Part shown: piece by piece, positions 55,425 through 64,000 of the stretch
Numbering within the stretch: the stretch's first letter is position 1
Layout: every line of letters starts with the position of its first letter
Assembly (NCBI RefSeq): GCF_004792685.1
Contig: NZ_SRXT01000002.1
Coordinates: forward strand, 558,001 to 622,000
DNA: 64,000 nucleotides
Origin: Sphingomonas gei
GTDB lineage: Bacteria > Pseudomonadota > Alphaproteobacteria > Sphingomonadales > Sphingomonadaceae
Reading direction: 5' to 3'
Position numbers and translations under genes: made by a program
The notes under the pieces: model-generated
Told to the model about the DNA's origin: nothing
Databases searched by the model: none
What the model saw: only the letters and a program-made list of their open reading frames with translations

Positions 55425-55688
55425 CTAGCGCAATTGGCTGTCCTTACTGCCGCGCCGGTTGATCCCGGCGCTGCGCACGCTTGCGTCGCGGCCCGCCTGA
55501 CAGGGGACGCAAGTGCGCGTGCCGGGGAGCGCGCGGCGGCGCGCTTCTGGAATGTCGCCGCCGCACAATGCGCAATGCTCCGCGCTCTCGCCCGAGGGCA
55601 TGCGTGCGCGCGCGGCCGATACTGCGTCGGCGACCGTGTCGTCGATCTGATCCTGCACGGCGCCGTCCTGCGCCCATCCGTTTGCCAT
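55425..55688 (-). CDS. TraR/DksA-type C4 zinc finger protein
   Basis: An 87-residue protein ending in the DksA/TraR finger CALCGGDIPEARRRALPGTRTCVPCQ with four cysteines. It lacks the long coiled coil of DksA, so it resembles YbiI/TraR small proteins that act on RNA polymerase. The C-terminal tail is basic (GINRRGSKDSQLR). Confidence 0.88.
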   Translation of the reverse strand: MANGWAQDGAVQDQIDDTVADAVSAARARMPSGESAEHCALCGGDIPEARRRALPGTRTCVPCQAGRDASVRSAGINRRGSKDSQLR

Positions 55689-55812
55689 CGTTCCTGTCTC
55701 GGCTAAAGCTTTCTAATCTATGTAAAATAGTCACAACGCGATCGGGTTCCAAGGCCACCCTTGCCGCGGCGCGCAGCCGCGCTACACCGTCTGCCAAACA
55801 GGAGGAGCGACA

Positions 55813-57399
55813 ATGGCCAGTGCGGCGCCCGAACCGAGTGCCAGGGAGATGCGGCTGGTGATCAGCGCATCCTCGCTGGGCACCGTGTTCGAATGGTACG
55901 ACTTCTTCATCTACGGCACGCTAGCCGCGTCGGGAATCATCGGACGGACCTTCTTCCCCGCGGGCAACGAAGTGCTCCAGACCTTGCTCGCCTGGGCAGG
56001 TTTCGCCGTCGGCTTCGGTTTCCGTCCGCTCGGCGCCGTGTTGTTCGGCTATCTCGGCGACAAGCTCGGCCGCAAATATACTTTCCTGGTCACGATCACG
56101 CTGATGGGCGTGGCGACCGCCGGCGTCGGTCTGGTGCCGAGCTATGCCGCGATCGGCATGGCCGCGCCGGTGCTGATCATCCTCCTGCGCATCGCCCAGG
56201 GGTTGGCACTCGGTGGCGAATATGGCGGTGCGGCGATCTATGTTGCCGAGCATTCGCCCGCCGGCCGTTCGGGCTTCCACACCAGCTTCATCCAAGCGAG
56301 CGTCGTCGGGGGATTCATCCTCAGCCTCGCCGTGGTACTGATCTCGAAGTTCGCCCTCGCCGACGTCTGGGCCAGCTGGGGCTGGCGCGTGCCGTTCCTG
56401 TTCTCGATTCTGCTGCTCGCCATCTCGCTGTGGATGCGGCTCAAGCTTTCCGAGAGCCCGGTGTTCAAGGCGATGAAGGAGGCCGGCGAGACCGCGGCCA
56501 ACCCGTTCATCGAGAGCTTCACTTACCCCGGCAACGGCAAAAGGCTGTTCGTCGCATTGTTCGGCATCTCCGCCGGATTGACGGTGATCTGGTACACGTC
56601 GATGTTCTCGGTGCTGTCGTTCCTGTCGGGCCCGATGCGGCTCGATCCTACCGCGGCGCAGCTGATCACCGGCGGATCGGCGATCATCGGCATGGGCTTC
56701 TTCCTGTTCTTTGGCCACCTCTCCGATCGTGTCGGGCGCAAGGTGCCGATCGTCGTCGGCTATGCGCTCACCCTGGTGCTGCTCTTTCCGCTGTTCTGGG
56801 TGATCGGCAGCGCGGCCAATCCCGAACTGGCGAAAGCCGCGCGACGGGCGCCCGTAATCGTCTCCGGCCCGCACTGCGGCTATGATCCGTTCGCGGCGAA
56901 ACAGGCCGATGAGTGCGGCCAGCTGCTCGATCACTTCTCGAAGAAGGGCGTCGCTTACAAGACGACGCGTGCCCCCGCGGTCACCGTGTCGATCGGCGGC
57001 GTGCCGACCGCCGATACCAGCCCCGCCGGACTCGACGCGGCGCTGGCCGCCGCCGGATATGATCTCAAGCCCTCGGTGCCGCCGATCGGCAATATCGCGA
57101 TCATCATGCTGGCGATACTCGCGCTGATGGCGCTCTCCGGCGCGACCTACGGCCCGGTCGCGGCGTTGCTCTCGGAGATGTTCCCGTCGCGGATCCGCTA
57201 CAGCTCGATGTCGATCCCCTATCATATCGGCACCGGCTATTTCGGTGGGTTCCTGCCGCTGATCAGCCAATATATCGTCGCGCGCACCGGCAATCCCTAT
57301 GCCGGGCTGTGGTACACCTTCGCGGTAGTGGCGATGGCGCTGGCGGTGACTGCCTGGGGCCTCAAGGAGACAGTGGCGCGCGTGCCCGCCAGACGCTAA
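55813..57399 (+). CDS. MFS transporter, metabolite:H+ symporter (MHS) family
   Basis: A 528-residue, 12-helix transporter with the MHS signature SSLGTVFEWYDFFIYG in helix 1, GYLGDKLGRKYT in the 2-3 loop and RIAQGLALGGEYGGAAIYVAEHSP in helix 4-5. An unusual loop of about 85 residues between helices 8 and 9 (about residues 337-425) contains two cysteines (GPHCGYD, DECGQ). It precedes alr by 10 bases. Substrate unknown; dicarboxylate or related acids are typical. Confidence 0.92.
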   Translation: MASAAPEPSAREMRLVISASSLGTVFEWYDFFIYGTLAASGIIGRTFFPAGNEVLQTLLAWAGFAVGFGFRPLGAVLFGYLGDKLGRKYTFLVTITLMGVATAGVGLVPSYAAIGMAAPVLIILLRIAQGLALGGEYGGAAIYVAEHSPAGRSGFHTSFIQASVVGGFILSLAVVLISKFALADVWASWGWRVPFLFSILLLAISLWMRLKLSESPVFKAMKEAGETAANPFIESFTYPGNGKRLFVALFGISAGLTVIWYTSMFSVLSFLSGPMRLDPTAAQLITGGSAIIGMGFFLFFGHLSDRVGRKVPIVVGYALTLVLLFPLFWVIGSAANPELAKAARRAPVIVSGPHCGYDPFAAKQADECGQLLDHFSKKGVAYKTTRAPAVTVSIGGVPTADTSPAGLDAALAAAGYDLKPSVPPIGNIAIIMLAILALMALSGATYGPVAALLSEMFPSRIRYSSMSIPYHIGTGYFGGFLPLISQYIVARTGNPYAGLWYTFAVVAMALAVTAWGLKETVARVPARR

Positions 57400-57409
57400 C
57401 CGCGCTGGC

Positions 57410-58435
57410 ATGACGCATTCCCCCCTGAGGCTGAAGCTCGACGGCGACGCGCTGGTCGCCAATTGGCGGTTGCTGCGCGAGATGAGCAATGGCGCGGCGT
57501 GCGGCGCTGCGGTCAAGGCCGATGGTTATGGGCTGGGCGCGCGCGATGTCGTGCAGCGGCTGGCCGGCGCGGGCTGCCGCGACTTCTTCGTCGCGGTGTG
57601 GAGCGAGGCGCGGGCGCTGGCCGATCTCGGGGTGGCAGTGTCGGTGCTCCACGGCATCCGTGACGCCGATATGGCCGAGCGGCCGGCCAATGCGCGGCCG
57701 GTGCTCAACACCGCCGATCAAGTGCGCCGCTGGCGCGCGGGCACCGGCGGCGCATGCGACGTGATGGTCGATACCGGCATGAACCGGCTCGGAATTTCGG
57801 TCGAGGACGTGGCGGCAGGGCTGCTCGACGGGCTCGAAATCGAAACGCTGATGAGCCATCTTGCCTGCGCCGACGAAGACGTGCCGCTGAACGCGCAGCA
57901 GCGCACCGCGTTCGCGGCACTGCGCGGGCGGACTGGGGCGCGGCGGATGAGCCTCGCCAATTCGGCCGGAATCGCCTTGGGTCCGGACTATGCCTTCGAC
58001 CTCACGCGACCGGGGATCGCGCTTTATGGCGGGCGGCAGCGCGCCGAGCATGGCACGATCCGCCAGGTGGCGACTCCGCAAGCGCAGGTGATCCAGCGCC
58101 GGCAGGTGCGCGCGGGCGAGATCGTCGGCTATAATGCCACCTTCACTGCGCCCGCAGACATGGAAGTAGCGGTGCTCAATCTCGGTTACGCCGACGGCTA
58201 TCTGCGCTGCTTCTCGGGGAAGGGCAGAGCGCGGGCCGGCGATGCCGTGCTGCCGGTGATCGGCCGCATTTCGATGGACCTCACGGCGATCCGCGTGGAT
58301 GCGGCACCGGCGCTGGCCGAGGGGGACTGGGTGGCGATCGACTATGCGCTGCCCGAAACCGCGGCGCTGAGCGGGTTGTCGCAATATGAGCTGATCACGG
58401 GGCTGGGAAAGAGGTTCGACCGCTCGTGGGCCTAG
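57410..58435 (+). CDS. alr: alanine racemase
   Basis: A 341-residue PLP enzyme making D-alanine for peptidoglycan. PLP lysine K36 is in AVKADGYGLG, the second catalytic Tyr in VGYNATFTA, and IGRISMDLTAIRV is the C-terminal beta-domain motif. Alternatively this could be a broad-spectrum racemase, but length and motifs fit Alr. Its TAG overlaps the convergent stop of the next gene by 4 bases. Confidence 0.93.
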   Translation: MTHSPLRLKLDGDALVANWRLLREMSNGAACGAAVKADGYGLGARDVVQRLAGAGCRDFFVAVWSEARALADLGVAVSVLHGIRDADMAERPANARPVLNTADQVRRWRAGTGGACDVMVDTGMNRLGISVEDVAAGLLDGLEIETLMSHLACADEDVPLNAQQRTAFAALRGRTGARRMSLANSAGIALGPDYAFDLTRPGIALYGGRQRAEHGTIRQVATPQAQVIQRRQVRAGEIVGYNATFTAPADMEVAVLNLGYADGYLRCFSGKGRARAGDAVLPVIGRISMDLTAIRVDAAPALAEGDWVAIDYALPETAALSGLSQYELITGLGKRFDRSWA

Positions 58436-59412
58436 GCGCCGCGGATCGTCCATGGATCGATCGGTGCGGCGCGGATCCAGCGAGTGGCGAGCCACTTGGC
58501 GCCGGCGGTGACGGGGGCTCCGGCGTGGAGCGAGCGCGTATCGGGCGCACCGTCGCTCACTAGGGTGTCGAAGACGATGGCATCGCCGCCCCGCGGCTGG
58601 ATCGTCAGCCCCAGTAGCGGAAATTGCGTTTCGCCGCCGCCGAAACCCTGGTTGAGATAGATCAGTACCGTCCTGATCCGCTGGTTTTGCGCGCCGGCGA
58701 TCGTGTCGAGATGGCGCCGATATTCCTGTCCCGGACTGTACCGCAGAATCGTGAGCGGCTCGCCCTGCTCGACTCGCGTGCCGCTGGCCGCGGCGATTCG
58801 CAGGTTCAGCGCGCGGATCACCAGATCCTCCCGGGTCGGGCCGATCGCGCCGCCGTCCGAAGTGCGGATCGGATGCGGGACCAATCGACTTGTCCGCGGG
58901 TCGATCACTTGCGCAGGTTCGAGCAGTTCCGCGCCGACCGATGCCACATGCGCGCATTCGCGTGGAGTAAGGAACGCAGGATAATGGACGATGCGCGGTG
59001 CCGCACTGAGCACCTCGCCCTTGGGAAGCAGAAGCGGTACCCCGTCCGCGGCGAGTGCCATCTCGTCGAGCAATGCCCGCTGCGCTGCTGCGACGGGATC
59101 GCCCATCGCCCGGTCCAGCAGCGCGACCGCCGACGACCAGTCCGGCGCGTCCGTGTTGCCATTGCCGTTGGCGCTCAGCGCGATTTCCATGAGTGCGCCA
59201 TCGACATGGCCGATCTCGACCGCCCGGCGTAGTGCCGTGCGAGCGGCGACAAGATCGCGCGGAAGCGGCGCGCCGGCGAGGCGCCAGACCGCGAGCTGCA
59301 TCCAGGCCTGGGCGTTGCCCGCGCTGCCTGCGGCCTCGAGCAGCGCAACCGCCGAAACCGCCTGGCCGCGGGACGCCAGCGAACGGGCCTGCTCGATTGA
59401 AGTATCAGCCAT
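58432..59412 (-). CDS. Sel1-repeat/prolyl 4-hydroxylase fusion
   Basis: A 326-residue protein. About residues 1-120 are Sel1/TPR-like helices (AQAWMQLAVWRLAGAPLPRDLVAARTALRRAVEIGHVDGALMEIAL), and 130-326 is a prolyl-4-hydroxylase-like 2OG-Fe(II) domain: His-x-Asp in YRRHLDT, FGGGETQFPLLG, second His in SLHAGAPV, and the 2OG basic residue in GAKWLATRW. The target is unknown. The pairing parallels the separate Sel1 and piuC genes at 3627-5005. ATG 59412 is used. Confidence 0.88.
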   Translation of the reverse strand: MADTSIEQARSLASRGQAVSAVALLEAAGSAGNAQAWMQLAVWRLAGAPLPRDLVAARTALRRAVEIGHVDGALMEIALSANGNGNTDAPDWSSAVALLDRAMGDPVAAAQRALLDEMALAADGVPLLLPKGEVLSAAPRIVHYPAFLTPRECAHVASVGAELLEPAQVIDPRTSRLVPHPIRTSDGGAIGPTREDLVIRALNLRIAAASGTRVEQGEPLTILRYSPGQEYRRHLDTIAGAQNQRIRTVLIYLNQGFGGGETQFPLLGLTIQPRGGDAIVFDTLVSDGAPDTRSLHAGAPVTAGAKWLATRWIRAAPIDPWTIRGA

Positions 59413-59445
59413 ATGCCCTCGTCTAGCGCGGATGCGGGACAAAGA

Positions 59446-59475
59446 AAAAGGGCCGGGGAATTAACCCCGGCCCTT
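59446..59475 (-). terminator. intrinsic terminator of the large TonB receptor gene
   Basis: AAGGGCCGGGG and CCCCGGCCCTT form an 11-bp perfect stem around a 6-base loop, followed on the minus strand by TTTTTCTTT. It ends the 59497-62832 transcript before the hydroxylase gene. Confidence 0.9.
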
Positions 59476-59496
59476 CCCTAGTTCAGCGTGTCGCTA

Positions 59497-62400
59497 TCAG
59501 AACTTCGCGGTGACGCCCGCGTAGAAGAAGCGGCCACGGTTGTCGTAGATGCCCGAACCCGACCCGATGCCGGTGAGGCCGTAAGGCGGCTTGGCATCGC
59601 CGACGTTGGTGACACCGCCGTAGAAGTTGAACGCGTCGTTCACTTCCAGGTCGAAGCGGATGTCGTGGTATGTAACCGAGGGATACTGAGCGATTTCAGC
59701 ATAATCGGGGTTCTGGGCCGGTTGGCCGTTCACTCCGTTATAGTCTTCCCAGGTGTTGATATACATCCGGCTGAGATAGCGGAAGCTGTGGCCGAGCGTG
59801 AGCGGGCCGAGCTTCAGATCGGTGCTGATGTTGAAATTGTCTTCCGGATCGCCGAGTTCGCCGACAAGCACGTTCTTGAAGGTCGGACGCGACGGATCGG
59901 TGAAGTTGTCGCGCTGGATGGTGTGCGTCCAGACGCCCTTCAAGCTCAGACGGCCCCAGCCGAAGTCGCGGTTGTAGCCGATCTGCGTATCGATGCCGCG
60001 CGCCTTGTACTGCGCATAGTTCTGCGGCGAGTCGATGAACGAACCTTCGATGATCTGGAAGGGCTGCTCGCCGTTCGGCCCACCGTTGGCACCCGCACGC
60101 TCGAACAGGCCACAGAACTGGTTGTTGAGGTCCGGCGCGTCGTAGCACGCGTTCAGGGCATTCTGGACCGAAGGCGAGGTGATCACGTCATCCACGGTGA
60201 TGGAGTAGTAATCGACCGAGATCGCCAGGCCAGGCACGAAGCTCGGCTGGAACACGCCGCCGATGGTGAGCGACTTCGATGTCTCCGCCTTGAGGTTCGT
60301 GTTGCCGCCGCTGAGGATCTCCAGCGATGCCGTGTAGGCAAAATCGTAACCAGTCGGACGGCCAGCTGCGTTGCAGTTGGCTTCACGCGTCGCCGAACCG
60401 GTGTTGATATTGCGCGTCGAGCAGGGATCGTTCGGAGCGGGGGTGAAGTTCTGACCCGGCACCGTATAGAGATCGCCCAGATACGGTGCGCGCACCGACT
60501 TCGAGTAGGACCCGCGGAACATCAGGTCGCGGACGGGGCGCCAGGTGGCACCGCCGCTGAACGCGTACACGGTGCCGGCACCGCCCTTATAGTCGGCGAT
60601 ACGACCCGAACCGTTGAGCGTCAGCTCCTGGATGAGCGTGACGTCCTTGATCAGCGGCAGCGAGATTTCGCCGAACACTTCCTTCACTTCGAAGGCTGGC
60701 GACGTGAAGCTCGGGATGGCGTTGTAGAACGCATAGCCGGCCTGGGTCAGGTCATCGAGGTCGTAGGAAAGCGTCTCCTTGCGATATTCGGCGCCGATCG
60801 ACACGCCGATGGCACCGCCCGGAAGCGTGATCGGAAGGTTGCCCGACACGAAGCCGCTGGCGACGAACTGGCTGGACTTGCCGGTGGCCATGGTCGGGGT
60901 GACAAGGTAGTTGAGCGCGGCCTGGCTGACCGAGCCCTGACCGAACGGGTTGAGCGGGACGCAAGCAGCGATATCGGAAGCGAGCTGCGCGTCGTTGCCC
61001 GCGATGTCGTCACCGGCATAGCGCCCGTCGACCTGCGAGCGGCAGACGACCTGGCCGGCCGCGTTGCGGGTGGTGTCGAGCGCCAGCAGATAACGCTGGG
61101 TGTTGACGTTCCCGGTGATGACGTTCGATTCTTTGTGTTCGCTGTAGTTTGCCGAGACTTCGTAGTTCCAGTCGGAACCGAGTTCACCGCGAATACCGAC
61201 GACGGCGCGGTAAAGCTCGCGCTTCATCTCTTCGTCGCGCGTGCCGAGATCCACCCAGTTGCGACGCAGCGAGAAGCGGTAGGTACCCGCCGCAATCTGA
61301 GCCAGCGCGGCCGCCTGGTTAGCGGCGGTCTGTTGCCCAGCCAATGCAGTCGCCGCAGCTCGCTCAGCGTCGGTCATGCCCGTCCTGAACACCGGTGCGA
61401 CGGTGAAGCTCGCGCCCGTGTTCGGGTTGACGCCCGAGTTGACCGCCGCCGTCAGCTGCGAGGCGAGCGTCGAACGCGCAGTTGCCGACAGGAACGGATT
61501 GTCGAGGCGGATGCCTTCGCGGTTGACCGCGGTGGCGCGCAGCGCCCCGGGATTGGTCTGCGCGAAGGGGGAGTTGTAGCTGCCGTTCGAATAGGAGCGA
61601 TCATAAGTGCCCGCGAAGTCGCCGATTGGGCCGATGCCATCACCCAAGGTCTGTCCCTGCGAGAAGAACGGGCCGCTCTGCGTACCGAAAGCTTCGGTGC
61701 GCACATATTTGGCTTCGAAGAACGGCACGAATGCCGGCGAGATCTCGAAGTGCCCGAGCGCGTTGAAGACGTAGCGCTTGAGATCCGGCGAGAGGACCAT
61801 CAGCTTGCCTTCGCGGCTGCTGGTGCCGTTGCCACCGATATAGTTGCCGTTCGGGCCGAGGCCGACGCGAAGGCCGGTCTGCGGAGTCAGCGCGCCGTCC
61901 GGCAGGAACTGGAAGCCGCAGGTGAAGGACGAGCCGACCGCGTCGTTCCCGCAGGGCGCGCCCGGCGTATTGGCGTAGCGGATTCCGACCTGACCGCCGA
62001 GGCCGATCGTCGCGCTGCGGATGTCGCGATAGTAGAGACGGTCCGGAACCGTGTCGAATGGCGAACCGGTGTCGGTGTCGACGACGACGAACGCGTTGTT
62101 CTGACGCAGGTTAGGGCGGCCCGAGGCGTAATAGTCGCTCTGATGCGCGAATTCGGCGTTGAACGCGATGTTGCCGCGGCCCTCGGCGAAGTTCTTGCCC
62201 GCGACGAGCGAGACATACTGGTTGCCTGCGTCGCCATAGGTGCTGACGCCGGCCTGTCCGCGCAGCTGGACGCCATCGTAGCTGTCCTTCAGGATGAAGT
62301 TCACGACGCCCGCGATCGCGTCCGAACCGTAGATCGACGAATTGCCGCCGGTGACGATGTCGATGCGCTCGATCAGGTCGGTCGGCAGCGTGTTGATGTC

Positions 62401-62832
62401 GATCGCGTTGCCGTTGTTGATGATGTCGGCAGAGGTCTGGCGGCGGCCGTTGATCAGTGCCAGCGTACGCGAAGTGCCGAGGCCGCGCAGATCGAGGAAG
62501 TTGACGCCACGGGTGCCGAGGCCCGAGGTCGAGTTCTGCGAGCCCAGCGACGAGCGCAGCTGCGGCAGATCGTTGAGAACGTCGCCGACCGAGATGCGGC
62601 CGGTCTCGAAGATCTCTTCGCCGGTGACGGTGGTCACCGGAACCGGCGAATCATCGTTCGGGCGGCGAATGCGCGAACCGGTCACGACGACCGTCGGACC
62701 TTCCTCTTCTGCCTGAGTCGTATCGGTCTGTGCGGCCTCGACGGGCTCGCTCGACTGCGCCTGCGCGACGAGAGGAAACAGGAACGCGGCGCTCGCCAAA
62801 GCGGTGGCACCGAGAAGTCGGCTGGTTTTCAT
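59497..62832 (-). CDS. large TonB-dependent receptor
   Basis: A 1111-residue outer membrane receptor with a signal peptide (1-26, VAQAQ), TonB-box-like PTVVVTGSRI, a plug domain (about 60-190: PVTTVTGEEIFETG, GVNFLDLRGLGTSRTLALINGRR, IDIVTGGNSSIYGSDAIAGVVNFIL) and a C-terminal barrel ending in FYAGVTAKF. The length and DLRGLGTSRTLVLINGRR-type plug place it with the CirA-like receptors expanded in Sphingomonadales for sugars or peptides; the ligand is unknown. A terminator follows directly. Confidence 0.93.
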   Translation of the reverse strand: MKTSRLLGATALASAAFLFPLVAQAQSSEPVEAAQTDTTQAEEEGPTVVVTGSRIRRPNDDSPVPVTTVTGEEIFETGRISVGDVLNDLPQLRSSLGSQNSTSGLGTRGVNFLDLRGLGTSRTLALINGRRQTSADIINNGNAIDINTLPTDLIERIDIVTGGNSSIYGSDAIAGVVNFILKDSYDGVQLRGQAGVSTYGDAGNQYVSLVAGKNFAEGRGNIAFNAEFAHQSDYYASGRPNLRQNNAFVVVDTDTGSPFDTVPDRLYYRDIRSATIGLGGQVGIRYANTPGAPCGNDAVGSSFTCGFQFLPDGALTPQTGLRVGLGPNGNYIGGNGTSSREGKLMVLSPDLKRYVFNALGHFEISPAFVPFFEAKYVRTEAFGTQSGPFFSQGQTLGDGIGPIGDFAGTYDRSYSNGSYNSPFAQTNPGALRATAVNREGIRLDNPFLSATARSTLASQLTAAVNSGVNPNTGASFTVAPVFRTGMTDAERAAATALAGQQTAANQAAALAQIAAGTYRFSLRRNWVDLGTRDEEMKRELYRAVVGIRGELGSDWNYEVSANYSEHKESNVITGNVNTQRYLLALDTTRNAAGQVVCRSQVDGRYAGDDIAGNDAQLASDIAACVPLNPFGQGSVSQAALNYLVTPTMATGKSSQFVASGFVSGNLPITLPGGAIGVSIGAEYRKETLSYDLDDLTQAGYAFYNAIPSFTSPAFEVKEVFGEISLPLIKDVTLIQELTLNGSGRIADYKGGAGTVYAFSGGATWRPVRDLMFRGSYSKSVRAPYLGDLYTVPGQNFTPAPNDPCSTRNINTGSATREANCNAAGRPTGYDFAYTASLEILSGGNTNLKAETSKSLTIGGVFQPSFVPGLAISVDYYSITVDDVITSPSVQNALNACYDAPDLNNQFCGLFERAGANGGPNGEQPFQIIEGSFIDSPQNYAQYKARGIDTQIGYNRDFGWGRLSLKGVWTHTIQRDNFTDPSRPTFKNVLVGELGDPEDNFNISTDLKLGPLTLGHSFRYLSRMYINTWEDYNGVNGQPAQNPDYAEIAQYPSVTYHDIRFDLEVNDAFNFYGGVTNVGDAKPPYGLTGIGSGSGIYDNRGRFFYAGVTAKF

Positions 62833-62970
62833 GTCTAAGGGCCCCTGGGGCTTAATGCCCGATTGGTCCCATGACGCCCCAAGCGGGCCTCTCTGCGCAA
62901 GGCAGTTTGTGAACTACAGATTAATTACCGGCGCGCCTGTTGCAGATATGCTACAGCTGTTTGCCTATTG

Positions 62971-62993
62971 TTGCGTCGTGTTGCGACGCAACG
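62971..62993. promoter_or_regulatory. inverted repeat upstream of the large TonB receptor
   Basis: GTTGCGTCG and CGACGCAAC are perfect 9-bp inverted arms separated by TGTTG, about 140 bases before the receptor ATG. It may be an operator. The rest of the 255-base gap is AT-richer than average and shows no gene. Confidence 0.4.
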
Positions 62994-63087
62994 CAATTTT
63001 GTAATATTAGTGACTAACCGTACCAGCACAGCGCATCACCCTCGTCCGCGACTTTGCGACGAACGCCGGAAAAATCGCGATCAGACG

Positions 63088-64000
63088 TCAGCGCTCGATG
63101 CAGATCGCGATGCCCATGCCGCCGCCGATGCACAAAGTGGCGAGGCCTTTCTTGGCATCGCGCCTCTGCATTTCGTAGAGCAGGGTGGTGAGCACCCGCG
63201 CGCCCGACGCGCCGATCGGATGGCCGATCGCGATCGCGCCGCCGTTGACGTTCACCTTGTCGGCGTCCCAGCCCATATCCTTGCCGACGGCGAGAGCCTG
63301 TGCTGCGAACGCTTCATTGGCTTCGATCAAGTCGAGATCCTCGACCTTCCAGCCGGCCTTCTCGAGTGCCTTGCGGCTGGCGGGGACCGGGCCGATGCCC
63401 ATGATCGACGGATCGACGCCGACGCTCGCCCAGCTGGCGATTCGCGCGAGGATCGGCGCGCCGCGCTTCTCGGCTTCCTCGCGGCTCATGAGGACCAGAG
63501 CCGCGGCGCCGTCGTTGAGGCCCGAGGCGTTGGCGGCAGTGACGCTGCCATCCTTCTTGAAGGCGGGACGCAGCCCGGCGATGCCCTCGACGGTGGCGCC
63601 GGCGCGGATATATTCGTCGTCCGCGACGATCGTGTCGCCCTTGCGTCCCTTGATCGTGACCGGCGCGATCTCGTCCTTGAAGCGGCCTTCGGCGCGCGCC
63701 TTCTCGGCGAGGTTCTGCGAGCGGACGGCGAAATTGTCCTGGTCGCTGCGCGTCACCTGATATTGTTCGGCAAGATTCTCGGCGGTGATGCCCATGTGGT
63801 AGCCGTTGAACACGTCGGTCAGGCCGTCCTTGATCATCGTGTCGACCAGACTGAGATCGCCCATCTTGGTGCCCGGCCGCAGCGACTGGGCGTGCGGGCT
63901 CATCGACATGCTCTCCTGGCCGCCGGCGACGACGATCGTCGCGTCGCCGGTCTTGATCGCCTGATAAGCAAGCGTGACCGCGCGCAGGCCCGAACCGCAA
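63088..64000 (-). CDS. acetyl-CoA acetyltransferase (partial, N-terminus outside)
   Basis: The last 303 residues of a thiolase. The first complete codon at the right edge is the active-site Cys in [19 protein letters not shown]; the His is in [21 protein letters not shown] and the second Cys in [17 protein letters not shown]. Sequence type is that of biosynthetic acetoacetyl-CoA thiolases (AtoB/PhaA). The missing N-terminal about 90 residues lie beyond the window. Confidence 0.95.
   Translation of the reverse strand, partial: CGSGLRAVTLAYQAIKTGDATIVVAGGQESMSMSPHAQSLRPGTKMGDLSLVDTMIKDGLTDVFNGYHMGITAENLAEQYQVTRSDQDNFAVRSQNLAEKARAEGRFKDEIAPVTIKGRKGDTIVADDEYIRAGATVEGIAGLRPAFKKDGSVTAANASGLNDGAAALVLMSREEAEKRGAPILARIASWASVGVDPSIMGIGPVPASRKALEKAGWKVEDLDLIEANEAFAAQALAVGKDMGWDADKVNVNGGAIAIGHPIGASGARVLTTLLYEMQRRDAKKGLATLCIGGGMGIAICIER

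Noticed and set aside
55407..55706. Plus-strand frame opposite the DksA-like gene
   Set aside because: The minus strand carries the C4 zinc-finger signature; the plus frame is its shadow.
59488..62838. An open plus-strand frame of more than 1100 codons opposite the large TonB receptor
   Set aside because: It is the antisense shadow of a GC-rich gene; composition is Arg/Val/Ala-rich with no domain, whereas the minus strand encodes a complete receptor with signal peptide and TonB box.

Overview
The window is a GC-rich chromosomal segment that reads as an alphaproteobacterium of the order Sphingomonadales, most likely Sphingomonas. This rests on gene order (short HisG, HisD, NusB, ThiL and HppA in a row), a methionine synthase split into two genes, a TTG-started infA, CobS/CobT without CobN, several TonB-dependent receptors and many glutathione S-transferases. 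No transposase, prophage or CRISPR array is visible; this is mostly core chromosome with small accessory insertions.

Layout. 1-7.9 kb: two convergent iron operons, each with a Fur-like box. The plus-strand operon (PepSY, DUF2271, DUF4198, ApbE) looks like a trans-membrane electron chain ending in a covalently flavinylated periplasmic protein. The minus-strand operon is a siderophore receptor, a Sel1-repeat protein and a PiuC-type dioxygenase. 7.6-11.6 kb: CobT and CobS flanking an unknown membrane protein, plus a ribbon-helix-helix protein. 11.7-16.6 kb: an HxlR regulator divergent from a seven-gene run of DUF899, glyoxalase-fold, GST and DUF1428 proteins. 16.6-20.2 kb: J protein, BolA, GST, pirin, hydrolase. 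20.3-27.1 kb: DUF2332, hisG-hisD-nusB-thiL and the proton-pumping pyrophosphatase hppA with a clear terminator. 27.1-32.3 kb: trhO, a GST, and a thiolase, CoA-transferase and dehydrogenase operon ending in the in-frame deleted remnant of an acyl-CoA dehydrogenase. 32.5-36.9 kb: infA-maf-RNase E/G-yacG, tRNA-Phe, a highly structured leader, threonine aldolase and an EamA exporter. 37-39.9 kb: a GH43 glycosidase beside a decayed TonB receptor and a WYL regulator. 39.9-43.4 kb: GFA protein, NnrD, a phosphatase, an aldo/keto reductase and two tiny lipoproteins. 43.5-49.4 kb: a SahR-like regulator, metF and split metH, with long inverted repeats at the last three gene borders. 49.4-55.7 kb: a second GFA protein, a small lectin resembling the Ralstonia fucose lectin RSL, a cupin, a hydrolase, an ABC-F ATPase, an atypical lipoprotein and a DksA-like zinc finger. 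55.8-64 kb: an MFS symporter, alanine racemase, a Sel1/prolyl-hydroxylase fusion, a large TonB receptor and a partial thiolase.

The observations most worth following are the flavinylation motif in DUF2271 and its heme-like PepSY partner, the RSL-like lectin, the multi-helix leader before the threonine aldolase, the perfect operators at the SahR-like and WYL regulators, the HxlR direct repeats, two genes reduced to their ends by internal deletion, and inverted repeats that supply ribosome-binding sites or coding ends. All functional names are from family recognition by eye; no database search was run.
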